In this document: positions 50,495 to 60,000 of the stretch, one piece after another
Position numbering within the stretch: the first letter of the stretch is position 1
How the letters are laid out: the number at the start of each line of letters is the position of its first letter
Made by a program: the position numbers and the translations under genes
Source of the DNA: Zunongwangia profunda SM-A87
GTDB taxonomy: Bacteria > Bacteroidota > Bacteroidia > Flavobacteriales > Flavobacteriaceae
Direction: 5' to 3'
Assembly (NCBI RefSeq): GCF_000023465.1
Contig: NC_014041.1
Span: 4,331,501 to 4,395,500, forward strand
DNA: 64,000 nucleotides
The notes under the pieces: model-generated
Database searches by the model: none
The model's input: the letters and a program-made list of their open reading frames with translations, nothing else
Told to the model about the DNA's origin: nothing

Positions 50495-50577
50495 AATTTG
50501 GGGATATTTTTGTTAAGTAGGTATTTTTTAAGGGAATATCTGGCAGAACCAGTTTATCATATCTCAAATATAAAAGA

Positions 50578-50627
50578 TAAAATTCACTAAACACTTATAC
50601 ATTCAGGAAGTAAACTTGTGAATTTTA
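50578..50627. promoter_or_regulatory. Inverted repeat in divergent promoter region
   Basis: TAAAATTCAC (50578-50587) and GTGAATTTTA (50618-50627) are perfect 10-bp arms with a 30-base gap, placed between the divergent STAS-like and RteC genes. Spacing of about four helical turns between the arm centres suits a dimer or DNA loop. Likely operator for the AraC-type regulator or RteC. Confidence 0.5.
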
Positions 50628-50782
50628 TCAATTTGTGGCATTTTTTATGCTTATAACATCTAAAATCATAGAATTTAAGCTAATTTATTTCCAAATAAGA
50701 GTCCCTGGTATAATTTTCTTAAACAAAACCAAACTTGAAAAGAGCCCAACAACGATTTTATATATTTTCATTTACTACCAGC

Positions 50783-51616
50783 ATGTTCCAAAAGGCGATG
50801 TCTACATTCAGCGAAAGAGTCGATAGCTTAATTCAATCAGGAAAAACCGATTTGACTAAGGCGGAGAATGGCATTAGCTTATGCATTAAAACTTTATCAA
50901 AACTGCAAAAGCAAGTCGATCAGAACGATTTCGATGACTTACAATCAGAGATCGAATTTTTCAGAAATATTAAGCCGCTCCCAATGAGCTATCTTATTTA
51001 TTTCACCGAGGTAAGGTCTTGTGAATTGATGCTGCCAAAAGCGGGGAAATCTCATAAAATCCGATTCTTAGAGAAAGAGATCAAGAAAATCAATAAGTTC
51101 TTTTCGGCTAATAATAGTTTTGTGAATTATATGGAGCAAAACCATAACTACCTGGACTACGATTTCTTTAGTAGGAAAGGCAGAAGGGATTTTTCGTTTA
51201 GCCCCACCATTAACTATTATCAAAATCCCGAATTCTCAACCAGTCACGATATGCTTTGGTCGAAGGTACAGGCACTTTACCGTTACATCCATTATATTCG
51301 GGAAAAGTTAGAATTAATACAACCCGGAAGCAGTGGAGACTTCAGGGAACGACAACCCAATCTATTAGTTTGGTCCGGCTCAAAGATTTCTTTAGTAGAA
51401 ATGATATACGCGCTTTATCATGCAGGAGACATTAATCATGGAACTACTGATCTTAAAACACTATGTTCTGCTTTTGAAGATATCTTTAACATTAAACTCG
51501 ATAATTTTTACAAGACTTACGGTGAAATAAAAGCGAGAAAAGATCCTAGGGCCAAATACCTATATCTAATTGCAAGCAAACTAGAAGCCAAGATGCGAAA
51601 AGATGATGAAAAGTAA
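50783..51616 (+). CDS. rteC: RteC-family excision regulator
   Basis: 277 residues from ATG at 50783 (MFQKAMSTFSERVDSL); the upstream ATG at 50735 adds an unsupported tail. RteC_domain features: LSKLQKQVDQNDFDDLQSEIEFFRNIKPLPMSYLIYFTEVRSCEL, NSFVNYMEQNHNYLDYDFFSR and the C-terminal winged helix SKISLVEMIYALYHAGDINHGTTDLKTLCSAFEDIF. In Bacteroides CTnDOT RteC activates the excision operon. Here it sits just before the excisionase-like HTH gene, the expected target. No RteA/RteB two-component genes are in the window. Confidence 0.88.
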   Translation: MFQKAMSTFSERVDSLIQSGKTDLTKAENGISLCIKTLSKLQKQVDQNDFDDLQSEIEFFRNIKPLPMSYLIYFTEVRSCELMLPKAGKSHKIRFLEKEIKKINKFFSANNSFVNYMEQNHNYLDYDFFSRKGRRDFSFSPTINYYQNPEFSTSHDMLWSKVQALYRYIHYIREKLELIQPGSSGDFRERQPNLLVWSGSKISLVEMIYALYHAGDINHGTTDLKTLCSAFEDIFNIKLDNFYKTYGEIKARKDPRAKYLYLIASKLEAKMRKDDEK

Positions 51617-51798
51617 TTTTCGAAGTAAACCGTTACTACGAAATAACTTTGCTGCATTAAATTTACCGAATATTTGTTCTCTCTATCTTCTATCCTACCC
51701 ACAAATTGCAAAAATTCCTATCAACAATTATTAAATGTTAAATTTTCTCGTACTACGAAGAATATGGGGAACTATTTCCACAAAACAATTTCAACTTT

Positions 51799-51866
51799 AT
51801 AGAACAATTATAAACCAGGTCAGGAACAAACAAATGCAATGTTCCAAACCATAAAATTTGTTCTAT
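51799..51866. promoter_or_regulatory. Nested inverted repeats before the excisionase-like gene
   Basis: Outer arms ATAGAACAA (51799-51807) and TTGTTCTAT (51858-51866), perfect 9 bp, the right arm ending next to the ATG at 51868. Inner arms GGAACA (51823-51828) and TGTTCC (51840-51845). Likely binding site for RteC or for the HTH protein itself, or a hairpin that hides the start codon. Confidence 0.55.
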
Positions 51867-51867
51867 T

Positions 51868-52152
51868 ATGCCAACAAGTATTATTACCACAGACGATCTT
51901 CGAGAATTCAAAATGGAATTACTCGATGATATCAAAAATCTCCTAGCCAAACAATCTTCCGGAAAAATCAAGAAGTATCTCAAATCTTCAGAGGTGATGG
52001 ATTTACTTCAAATAAGTCCGGGAACACTTCAAAATTTACGGATTAATGGCACCCTACCCTATACCAAGGTAGGTGGCATTATTTATTATGATGTGGAAGA
52101 GATCCAAAAGGTGATGGAAGAAAATCGTGTACAGCACGATTTAAGTTCTTAA
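51868..52152 (+). CDS. Excisionase-like helix-turn-helix protein
   Basis: 94 residues. N-terminal helix (TDDLREFKMELLDDIKNLL), then an HTH_17/MerR-type fold SSEVMDLLQISPGTLQNLRINGTLPYTKVGGIIYYDVEEIQKVM, as in Xis and tnpB-type proteins. It should direct the integrase toward excision or regulate the replication genes. The next gene starts a few bases after its stop. Confidence 0.87.
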   Translation: MPTSIITTDDLREFKMELLDDIKNLLAKQSSGKIKKYLKSSEVMDLLQISPGTLQNLRINGTLPYTKVGGIIYYDVEEIQKVMEENRVQHDLSS

Positions 52153-52155
52153 GTG

Positions 52156-52890
52156 ATGAACTATATCAAGCTATTGAATTCGGCTTTTTCAGCGTTCTAT
52201 TTTGATGACCGTTTAAATCCTACCCACATCAGCCTCTATATGGCACTGTTTCAGGAATGGAACAGTAGCCGTTTTGCAGATGAGTTTTTTGTGAACCGCA
52301 GGGATTTAATGCGCGCAGCTAAGATTGGTTCTAAATCTACTTATCATCGTTGCGTAACTGACCTTGACTCGTGGAATTACCTCACCTATTTCCCATCGAA
52401 TAATCCCTATAAAGGCAGCAAAATTAAGATGTCCATTATCAGGACAAGTGATGAACCAGCTATGGGACACTACGATCCCAAATTAGAACAACTTGCGGAA
52501 CAGTACCATCCCATACGTGAACTGGTAGTGAACCAGCACCGTCCCACCAGTGGACAAGCATTGGTATCTACTATAAACAATAACAAACAAGTAAACAATA
52601 CTAAACAGCCAAAGGACAAGCAGGCAGTTTTGGATTTTTTTATTGAAAAAAATTATGATGCTGATGAAGGAAAAAAATTCTTCGACCATTATCAAACCAA
52701 CAATTGGAAAACGAGCGATGGAAAACCGATACGTGATTGGCAGGCTCTAGCCAAAAACTGGATGGATCGAACTGAATTGTTTGACCAGAAAAACAAACCA
52801 AGCAAAAAACAAGCGTCCCATCCCGATAGCTATCGGGACGAGGACAACTTGCGAACCACTAAAACCAAAGACTATGGACAACCCCTCTAA
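52156..52890 (+). CDS. ICE replication-associated protein
   Basis: 244 residues from ATG at 52156 (a GTG at 52153 adjoins the previous stop). N-terminal FSAFYFDDRLNPTHISLYMALFQEWN and FFVNRRDLMRAAKIGSKSTYHRCVTDLD form a winged-helix domain like those of replication initiators and DnaD-like proteins of Bacteroidota ICEs. C-terminal third is a coil-rich tail (WQALAKNWMDRTEL). It overlaps the ATPase gene by 17 bp. Function by position only. Confidence 0.65.
   Translation: MNYIKLLNSAFSAFYFDDRLNPTHISLYMALFQEWNSSRFADEFFVNRRDLMRAAKIGSKSTYHRCVTDLDSWNYLTYFPSNNPYKGSKIKMSIIRTSDEPAMGHYDPKLEQLAEQYHPIRELVVNQHRPTSGQALVSTINNNKQVNNTKQPKDKQAVLDFFIEKNYDADEGKKFFDHYQTNNWKTSDGKPIRDWQALAKNWMDRTELFDQKNKPSKKQASHPDSYRDEDNLRTTKTKDYGQPL
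52821..52838. repeat. Perfect 18-bp palindrome
   Basis: TCCCGATAG and CTATCGGGA joined without gap. It lies in the frame of the replication-associated gene near its 3' end, encoding HPDSYRD. This sequence, GC-richer than its neighbours, is the kind of dispersed palindrome found in many Flavobacteriaceae. It seems inserted without disturbing the frame. Confidence 0.6.
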
Positions 52891-53536
52891 AATAACCGAA
52901 GGTGGCATGGAATATTCGCTTGGTGAATTTGACGGTAAAAACATAATATACGATTTTCCGAAAATCTTGATTTACCTGAATGCAAAGGGGAAACTACTTT
53001 TCGGAAAAAGATTCAAGATTTATGAAGAGGATAAAAAGATACTTTTGAAATTATGCTCTTATTTTATCAAAGACCGTGAGTATTGCGACAAATTTAATAT
53101 CGATTTAGAAAAAGGAATTCTTCTCTCTGGACCAGTGGGTTGTGGCAAAACCAGTTTAATGAAGCTGCTTCGCCATTTAGTTCCTTTCCAACGCCCCTAT
53201 GAAATGATCCCTTGCCGTAATGTAAGTTTCAGTTTTAATCATTTAGGTTTCAAAACTATTGAAGAATATGGCAATACTAAATTCTTCTGCTTTGACGATC
53301 TGGGCGTAGAACCCGCCGGTAGGTTTTACGGAAAAGATTTGAATGTTATGGGAGAAGTGCTTTTATCTCGTTATGATTTATACTTGCAAACCAAACATAA
53401 AGTCAAGACTCACGCTACCACCAACCTAAACGCTGATGAACTTGAAGAACGTTACGGAAATCGAGTGCGAAGCCGGATGCGAGAACTATTTAATTTAATT
53501 GCTTTTGATAAAAAAAGCAACGACAAAAGAGTATGA
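52874..53536 (+). CDS. DnaC/IstB-like AAA+ ATPase
   Basis: 220 residues from ATG at 52874 (MDNPSKITEGGMEYSLGEFD). Walker A LSGPVGCGKTSLM, Walker B FFCFDDLG, and a sensor-like LYLQTKHKVKTHATTNLNADEL. Resembles helicase loaders (DnaC) and IstB. It should load a helicase for the element's replication or transfer. Part of an operon with the genes before (17 bp overlap) and after (4 bp overlap, ATGA). Confidence 0.88.
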   Translation: MDNPSKITEGGMEYSLGEFDGKNIIYDFPKILIYLNAKGKLLFGKRFKIYEEDKKILLKLCSYFIKDREYCDKFNIDLEKGILLSGPVGCGKTSLMKLLRHLVPFQRPYEMIPCRNVSFSFNHLGFKTIEEYGNTKFFCFDDLGVEPAGRFYGKDLNVMGEVLLSRYDLYLQTKHKVKTHATTNLNADELEERYGNRVRSRMRELFNLIAFDKKSNDKRV

Positions 53537-54048
53537 TAGATTCGAAAAAAATATTGTATTCAAATGGTAAAAACGATGAATGCCATACCCCTGCGTATGG
53601 AGTACTTCCAATTTTAGAATATATCCCTAAAGGCAAAATCATTTGGTGTCCTTTTGATACTAAAGATAGTTGGTTTGTCAAACTTATTTCTCTTCAAAGT
53701 CCAGTGGTATATTCCCATATTTCAAATGGAGAAAATTTTTATACCTACGAACCTAAGAATTGGGATATCCTTATCTCTAATCCACCCTTTACCAACAAAC
53801 GTTTAATTTTTGAACGCGCCCTTTACTTCAAAAAACCTTTTGCTCTTTTAATGACCAATACTTGGCTAAATGATGCTGCTCCAAAGCAATTATTTAAAGA
53901 GAGGGATTTACAATTATTAATGTTTGATAAGCGCATGAAGTTCGACAACCGTAATAAAATTACTTTTAGCAGTAGTTATTTTTGTTGGAATTTTTTACCG
54001 AAGCAGATTGTTATGAAAACATTGAATAAAAACGATCTAAAACCCTAA
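53533..54048 (+). CDS. NPPF-motif protein, methyltransferase-like
   Basis: 171 residues. Contains DILISNPPFTNKRLIFERALYF, the NPPF catalytic motif IV of N6-adenine methyltransferases, preceded by IIWCPFDTKDSWFVKLI. It is short and lacks an obvious AdoMet-binding motif I (FxGxG), so activity is uncertain; similar short proteins are frequent in Bacteroidota ICEs and phages. Overlaps the ATPase gene by ATGA. Confidence 0.65.
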   Translation: MIDSKKILYSNGKNDECHTPAYGVLPILEYIPKGKIIWCPFDTKDSWFVKLISLQSPVVYSHISNGENFYTYEPKNWDILISNPPFTNKRLIFERALYFKKPFALLMTNTWLNDAAPKQLFKERDLQLLMFDKRMKFDNRNKITFSSSYFCWNFLPKQIVMKTLNKNDLKP

Positions 54049-55348
54049 TATGGATTATGGTAATTCATTAAGAACATTAGAAAATCCCAAGAATTTATAG
54101 GGATGGGGGCGATTTAAACTATCATCACCAACCTTAATGATGATGAGAAGATGAACGCTACGGAAACAGCGTAAGCAGCCAAATGCAGCAGCTGTTTAAG
54201 TTAGTCGCGTTTTATAAAGAAGTAAAGACAAAAGTGTAGTATAAAATCTTAGAAATTACTGGTTTCAGGATGAAAAAAATTCTTTACCATTTTTTGGTCG
54301 CTCTCTTTGCCAATAGAATTTAAGGTTTCTCAAACCGGAAACCATACTTGCAATACATATTTAAAACCAGAAACAATGGATGATTGGTATACAAAATCAT
54401 GCTGTGCAATTTCATTTCTTGAGTTTTTCCAAGGCTTTATTCGTTAACAACTGTCGAATCCTTAATTCTCGGAAATCTGGTTTCAATTTCATCTTGACCA
54501 AGGTGTATTCTTTGTCCGTAACTCTTTCCAACCCAATAGAAACAACAATTTAATTTTCTAGAGAGTATAGAAAATATATTCCTTTTATATAGGATTTCTT
54601 TTAGAGAGCTCTCAAAAAAAGATTTGTCATATTAGTGTCTTCAAAATATTAGATAAGCCATTGGTAATGAATATCCCTACAGGCATCCCCATAGGAATGT
54701 TCATAAAGAATTATTTGTACGTTTATCTTTTCTTTTTTAATCTTAAAAAATATTCTAGAGATTTTTTTTATTAAACAATTCTACGTTCCATCATTATTCC
54801 ATTAAGTTCTTTATCCAGTTTTTTAAGCACAAAGCTCAGATGCTTAAAAAATCCTTTTGAGGGATGTAGCAAGTGGCTTTGATAAGTTTTTTTTGGATAA
54901 TTCTGTTTTATTTTTTCAATCAAATATTTTGCTATCCTTTGATATTTGCACTTCTCCAGCAATCTAATAGTATTTTATTATTATTTTATCTTCCCTAACA
55001 TGAATAGCGGTATACCCCGATGTTAAGACATTTATACTAGCCAGGTAATAAATTTTTGACATCTGTCAAATTTGGAATAATTTCTTCGTGAACCAGATGC
55101 GAAAATATTTCACGCTCTATGGCTTTATCCAAATTTATAATAAATTAATTATCGCATCTTTCTATGTTAAACACCCCGGCTGCTTTAAAATTTGGTGTGC
55201 TTTTTCATTGAACCTTTCTAATATGGATTTTTCATTCATTCTCGTCTCAAATTCAGTAAGGGAAATAAAGAGGTTATGTGGATTGGTTGTCACTTTAGAT
55301 AATCATATTATTCATATTTTTTATTTCGATATTATTTTGGTTTTTATC
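54049..55348. other. Long intergenic stretch with gene remnants
   Basis: About 1.3 kb without an intact gene. A short ORF MDYGNSLRTLENPKNL follows the methyltransferase-like gene. On the minus strand at 54412-54549 a coherent protein tail is visible (separate entry). A 63-codon minus frame at 54771-54962 lacks an ATG. The rest is AT-rich and holds no clear repeat. Probably decayed cargo between the replication module and the RND pump. Confidence 0.5.
54412..54549 (-). pseudogene. 3' remnant of an unidentified gene
   Basis: Reads VVSIGLERVTDKEYTLVKM, then KLKPDFRELRIRQLLTNKAL and EKLKK before TGA (54414-54412). It is bounded upstream by an in-frame TAA and has no proper start. The regular charged pattern suggests a real protein's C-terminus. 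Not identified. Confidence 0.45.
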
Positions 55349-55371
55349 TATAATTAAACATTTTAATTATA
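55349..55371. promoter_or_regulatory. TetR operator-like inverted repeat
   Basis: Arms TATAATTAAA (55349-55358) and TTTAATTATA (55362-55371) around a 3-base CAT centre. Perfect 10-bp arms, just upstream of the TetR gene and overlapping its -7 element. Likely the autoregulatory site of that repressor. Confidence 0.6.
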
Positions 55372-55375
55372 TTTG
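55368..55375 (+). promoter_or_regulatory. Promoter -7 element of the tetR-RND operon
   Basis: TATATTTG matches TAnnTTTG. The ATG of the TetR gene starts 5 bases after it, so the transcript should start at or next to the ATG (leaderless). No clear -33 TTG at the usual distance. Confidence 0.5.
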
Positions 55376-55379
55376 TCCA

Positions 55380-55970
55380 ATGAAAGACGATTTAGTTAAA
55401 GATCACATTATTAATTCTTCCGTGGCGGTATTTAAAAAATTGGGGTTTGATAAAGTCACAATGGATAATATTGCCAAAGCCGCAAATAAAGGTAGAAGCA
55501 CACTCTACTATTACTTTAAAAACAAACATGAAGTTTTTGAGCAGGTGGCCGAAATGGAATACTTTTCTATAATAGAACCTGCCAAAGCGAAAATTAAAAA
55601 ATCTAACACTATTGGAGAAAACCTACGGTTATATAATGAGATTAAACTCAAAAGTCTCATAAATAAAACCAAAGAGTATACTTTTTTGCTAGAAGACATT
55701 AAGCAAAACTTCAACATTGCTCATTCCCTATTTATGAAGTTAAGACATATAGAGAATAGTATTTTTCAAGAAATACTCACGTGGGCAATCCATAAAAAAG
55801 AAATCGCCCCCATTAGTCAGGAAAATATGCAATTTTTAGCAATGACTATGGTAACCGCCTATAGCGGTTTAGAAAAAGAAATGCTCCTTTACGGTTCCAT
55901 AGAAAATATGTCAGTAAGGCTCGATTGGCTTGTCAATATTCTTATTAAAGGTTTAAAATACGATCAATAA
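55380..55970 (+). CDS. TetR-family repressor
   Basis: 196 residues. N-terminal HTH (SSVAVFKKLGFDKVTMDNIAKAANKGRSTLYYYFKNKHEVF), C-terminal ligand domain (helical). First gene of a tetR - MFP - RND - OMF operon, hence a local repressor that releases the pump when a substrate binds. Confidence 0.92.
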   Translation: MKDDLVKDHIINSSVAVFKKLGFDKVTMDNIAKAANKGRSTLYYYFKNKHEVFEQVAEMEYFSIIEPAKAKIKKSNTIGENLRLYNEIKLKSLINKTKEYTFLLEDIKQNFNIAHSLFMKLRHIENSIFQEILTWAIHKKEIAPISQENMQFLAMTMVTAYSGLEKEMLLYGSIENMSVRLDWLVNILIKGLKYDQ

Positions 55971-56001
55971 CTAAAATCCTCACAAATTAAAATTATAACA
56001 T

Positions 56002-57057
56002 ATGCGCAAGTTTCATTTCATCCTTTTGTTTTGTTTGGCAACGTTAACGCTTCAAAGTTGTAAAAAAGAAGAAAAAGAAAGGGAAATTCAACCCATCGAG
56101 GTTAAAACCGTAATGGTAGGCAACACTTCTTCTGAAGGTAGTGAAGCCCATTTTTCTGCCACTGGTAGAATTGCTGCCGATAAAAGTGTAAAACTAAGTT
56201 TTCAGGTTTCCGGAATCATTGAGCAGTTCCCGGTAAGTATGGGCGATTTTGTGCAAAAAGGAAGCCTAATTGCCAAAATAGATGGCACAGCCTATCAAAA
56301 ACAGTATGAAGCAAGAAGAGCGCAGGCTGAAATGGCAAAAGACAATTACAATCGTGTAGCAGAAGTTTATAACAAAGGTAGTATTGCTGAAGTAAAAATG
56401 GTAGAAGCACGCTCCAATTACAAACAGGCAGAAGCAGCCGCACAAGCCAGCTACCAAAACGTAAAGTTTACCCGCATCACCGCTCCTTTTACCGGTTATA
56501 TTGGTGAAAAAATGATGGAAACCGGAGATCTGGCATCACCCGGGCAACCCATCGTCGATTTTTTTGATATCGATAAGCTTAAAGCCATTATTCCTATTCC
56601 AGACGATCAGGTTAATCAATATCAAACCGGAGATAAAGCCATTGTGAAAATAGAAGTCTTGGATACTGTATATGAAGGTGAAATTACAGAAATATCCGTA
56701 CAATCAGACAGCAACACCCCTAGCTATACCGCAAAAATTACCATTACTAATCAAAACAAAAAAATAAAACCCGGCATGGCCTGTACCGTTACACTTCCCG
56801 AAAAGGAAAAATCTTCAGAAGAAGCCTCTAACACTTTCATTGTTCCTGTAGAAACCGTATCGGTAACCGAAAAGAATGAAAATTTTGTCTATGTAGTCAA
56901 TGAAAATAAGGCAGAACGACGCATTGTAAAAACCGGAAAACTATACAACAATGGCATCGCCATCACTGAAGGTTTACAGAAAGGAGATCAGCTTATCACA
57001 TCAGGCTATCATAAGCTTACGCAGGACACTCCGGTTACTATTAAAAACAAACAATAA
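56002..57057 (+). CDS. RND efflux periplasmic adaptor (HlyD/AcrA type)
   Basis: 351 residues, lipoprotein leader (LATLTLQSC, Cys20). Lipoyl half-domains at VSMGDFVQKGSLIAKIDG and FTRITAPFTGYIGEKMMETGDLASPG, coiled coil between (RRAQAEMAKDNYNRVAEVYNKG), beta-barrel, and membrane-proximal end. No His/Met-rich stretch, which fits a drug pump rather than a metal pump. Partner of the RND protein 11 bp downstream. Confidence 0.94.
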   Translation: MRKFHFILLFCLATLTLQSCKKEEKEREIQPIEVKTVMVGNTSSEGSEAHFSATGRIAADKSVKLSFQVSGIIEQFPVSMGDFVQKGSLIAKIDGTAYQKQYEARRAQAEMAKDNYNRVAEVYNKGSIAEVKMVEARSNYKQAEAAAQASYQNVKFTRITAPFTGYIGEKMMETGDLASPGQPIVDFFDIDKLKAIIPIPDDQVNQYQTGDKAIVKIEVLDTVYEGEITEISVQSDSNTPSYTAKITITNQNKKIKPGMACTVTLPEKEKSSEEASNTFIVPVETVSVTEKNENFVYVVNENKAERRIVKTGKLYNNGIAITEGLQKGDQLITSGYHKLTQDTPVTIKNKQ

Positions 57058-57068
57058 GTGCTTATTTT

Positions 57069-60000
57069 ATGAAAAAACAAGGTTCTATGATAGAATGGGC
57101 AATGAAAAACAAGGCTTTTCCACTGGCATTAACTTTTATTTTTGTGCTGATTGGCTTGTTAGGGCTTTTCAATATGCCCCGTAACGAATTTCCTGAATTT
57201 ACGATTCGGCAAGGATTGGTAATGGGGTTTTATCCCGGTGCCAATTCACAAGAAGTAGAGGAGCAGCTTACCGCTAAAGTTGAAAAGTTTCTCTTCAGCT
57301 ATAATGAAGTAGACAAAGAAAAAACCTACTCCTATTCGCGAGAAGGCGAAATGTACATTTATGTAGAAGTAGCCGACCGTATAGGGCACAATGAAACTGA
57401 ACAATTTTGGAACAAGCTTAAGAATGATCTATTAATCTTTCAGCAACGTAATGTTCCTCCGGGTGTTAAGGGAATTATAGTAAACAGTGATTTTGGAAGT
57501 ACTGCCGCGATGATCCTGGCCGTAGAATCCAAAACCAGACCTTATAAAGACCTGCAAAAACACGTAGAAGAAATAGAAGATCAACTTCGGCAGCTGAAAG
57601 GGATGGCAAAAATTAGCCACTCTGGCGGATTTACCGAGCAAATTGCGGTTTACGTCGATCAAAATAAACTGGCACAATACGGCATTAGCCCGGGCACTTT
57701 AATGCAAAGCTTGCAATCGCAGGGAACCATAAGACCCAACGGAACTTTAGAGTCGCCTAGTTTTGACCGTCCTATAAACATGGAGGTGTTCCTTAAAAAT
57801 GTGACCGATATTTCCAACCACATTGTAAGCACCGATCGGGACGGTCGTGTGATCCGTATAAAAGATATTGCAGAAGTAAAAAAGGAATACGAAGATCCAG
57901 ACTCCTTTATTACCGCCAACGGAACCAAAGCGATGATCATCACGCTAGAGATGGCTTCCGGTAACAATATTGTACAATTTGGAGACCGAATTGATGAAAA
58001 ACTCGACACCTTTAAAGAACAACTTCCGCAGGATATTGAGTTAAGAAAAATTGCAAACCAGCCCGAAGTAGTTCATCATTCCATAAGCTACTTCCTTAAA
58101 GAATTCGGCTTTGCCCTGGCAGGGGTAATTATTGTAACGCTACTGCTTTTACCTTTTCGTGTAGCTTCAGTTGCCGCAGCAACCATTCCTATTACCATTC
58201 TGGCCACCCTTGCTTTAATGTTTATGCTGGGAATGGAGCTGAATACTGTAACCTTAGCCGCCCTAATTATCGTGCTGGGAATTGTCGTAGATGATCCCAT
58301 TGTGGTGATAGACAACCACGTAGAAAAACTAGATGAAGGGCAATCCGTTTGGAAAGCGGCCTTAAATAGTGCCAAAGAACTTTTTCCATCGGTATTTACA
58401 GCAACCCTTGCTATATCGGCCACTTTCCTGCCTTTAGTATTCTTTATGACGGGAACCGCGAAAGACTTTTTAAGTACCTTCCCCTATACCATAATGCTGG
58501 CATTATTCCTTTCGCTGGCCATTTCTGTATTATTAGTGCCCTTCTTCAATACCATATTCATTAAAAAAGGATTGCACCATAACAAAAAGGATGAAGACAA
58601 AGAGAAGAAAAAATCGATGCTAGAAAAGTTACAGCACTTTTTCGATAAGAGTGTTGAAAGCGCCATGAAGCATTATAAAATTACAGTAGGTATTGGTGTA
58701 CTTTCTATAGTTGTAGGAGTATTCTTTTTCTCTAACCTATCGCAGGAATTGTTTCCGGTAATTGAAAGGAACCAGTTTGCAGTAGAAGTTTATCTTTCTA
58801 AAAACAGCAGTCTCGAGGAAACAGAAAAAGTAGTTAAAGCGTTTGAGAAGGTAATGGAAAAAGATGAGCGTATTCAAGACTATACCAGTTTTATAGGCGA
58901 AAGTTCTCCAAGATTTCATATGGTATATGCGCCTAACCTTCCTGCTAAAAACTACGCCCAAATTTTAGTGACCACTACCTCAGACGATGCTACGGAAGAG
59001 GTGTTAAAAGAATATGATAAAAAATATTCTGAAATGTTTACCAATGCGTATGTAAGGATGAAACAGCTGAATATGGTTGCCAAACCTGCGCAGGTAGAAG
59101 TGCGCCTTTTTGGTGATAATATTGACACCTTGAAAAGCTACGGAGATAAAATCATTGACCTGGCAAGAGAAACTCCGGAAACCATTTGGTCCAGAACCAA
59201 TTATGGCGAAATGCAGCAAACCCTTACCATTGATATTGATGAAGCCGAAGCCTCACATCTAGGTTTAACCAGCGAAGATATTGCCAACACTATAGCAATG
59301 AATATGGAAGGCTTAAATGCCACACAGGTTTGGGATGGGGATTACGCTATTAACGTAAGAATAAAGGCTGAAGATCATAAAGATCAATCGGTTTCCAGCC
59401 TAAGGGAATTATCCATTATTTCACCTAACACCGGTAAAACAGTACCGCTACGTCAGGTAGCCAAAATAGCCCCGGGTTGGGAACAAGAACAAATTGTTAG
59501 ACGTAACGGAATGCGCTGTTTAACGGTACGCGTAGATATCGAAAAAGGAGCCGTAGCTAATGTAGTATTAGGCAAGCTTCGTCCCAAAATAGAAGAAATG
59601 ATGCTTCCCGATAGCATTACTGTAGACTATGGAGGCGAACACGAAATGAGTCAGGAAAACCTAATGCCTATGGGAATCTCATTATCCATAAGTGTACTTA
59701 TTATTTTCCTCATCCTGCTTTGGCATTTTAGGGAATTTAAACAAGCCCTATTAAGTTTCATCACAATGCCACTTAGTATATTTGGTGCAGCCTTAGGGCT
59801 AATGTTAATGCAATATCCTTTTGGATTTACTTCCTTCTTAGGATTATTGGCACTTTGTGGGATCGTGGTAAGAAACGGTATTATTTTAATCGATTTTGCC
59901 AATGAATTAAGAGTCCATCACGACCATTCAGTTTACCAAGCTGCCGCACACGCCGCCAAACGAAGAATGCGTCCTATTTTCCTTACCTCCTCTGCCGCCG

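Noticed and set aside
54771..54962. 63-codon minus-strand ORF
   Set aside because: Starts only at TTG, Lys/Ile-rich like random AT-rich DNA, no support.
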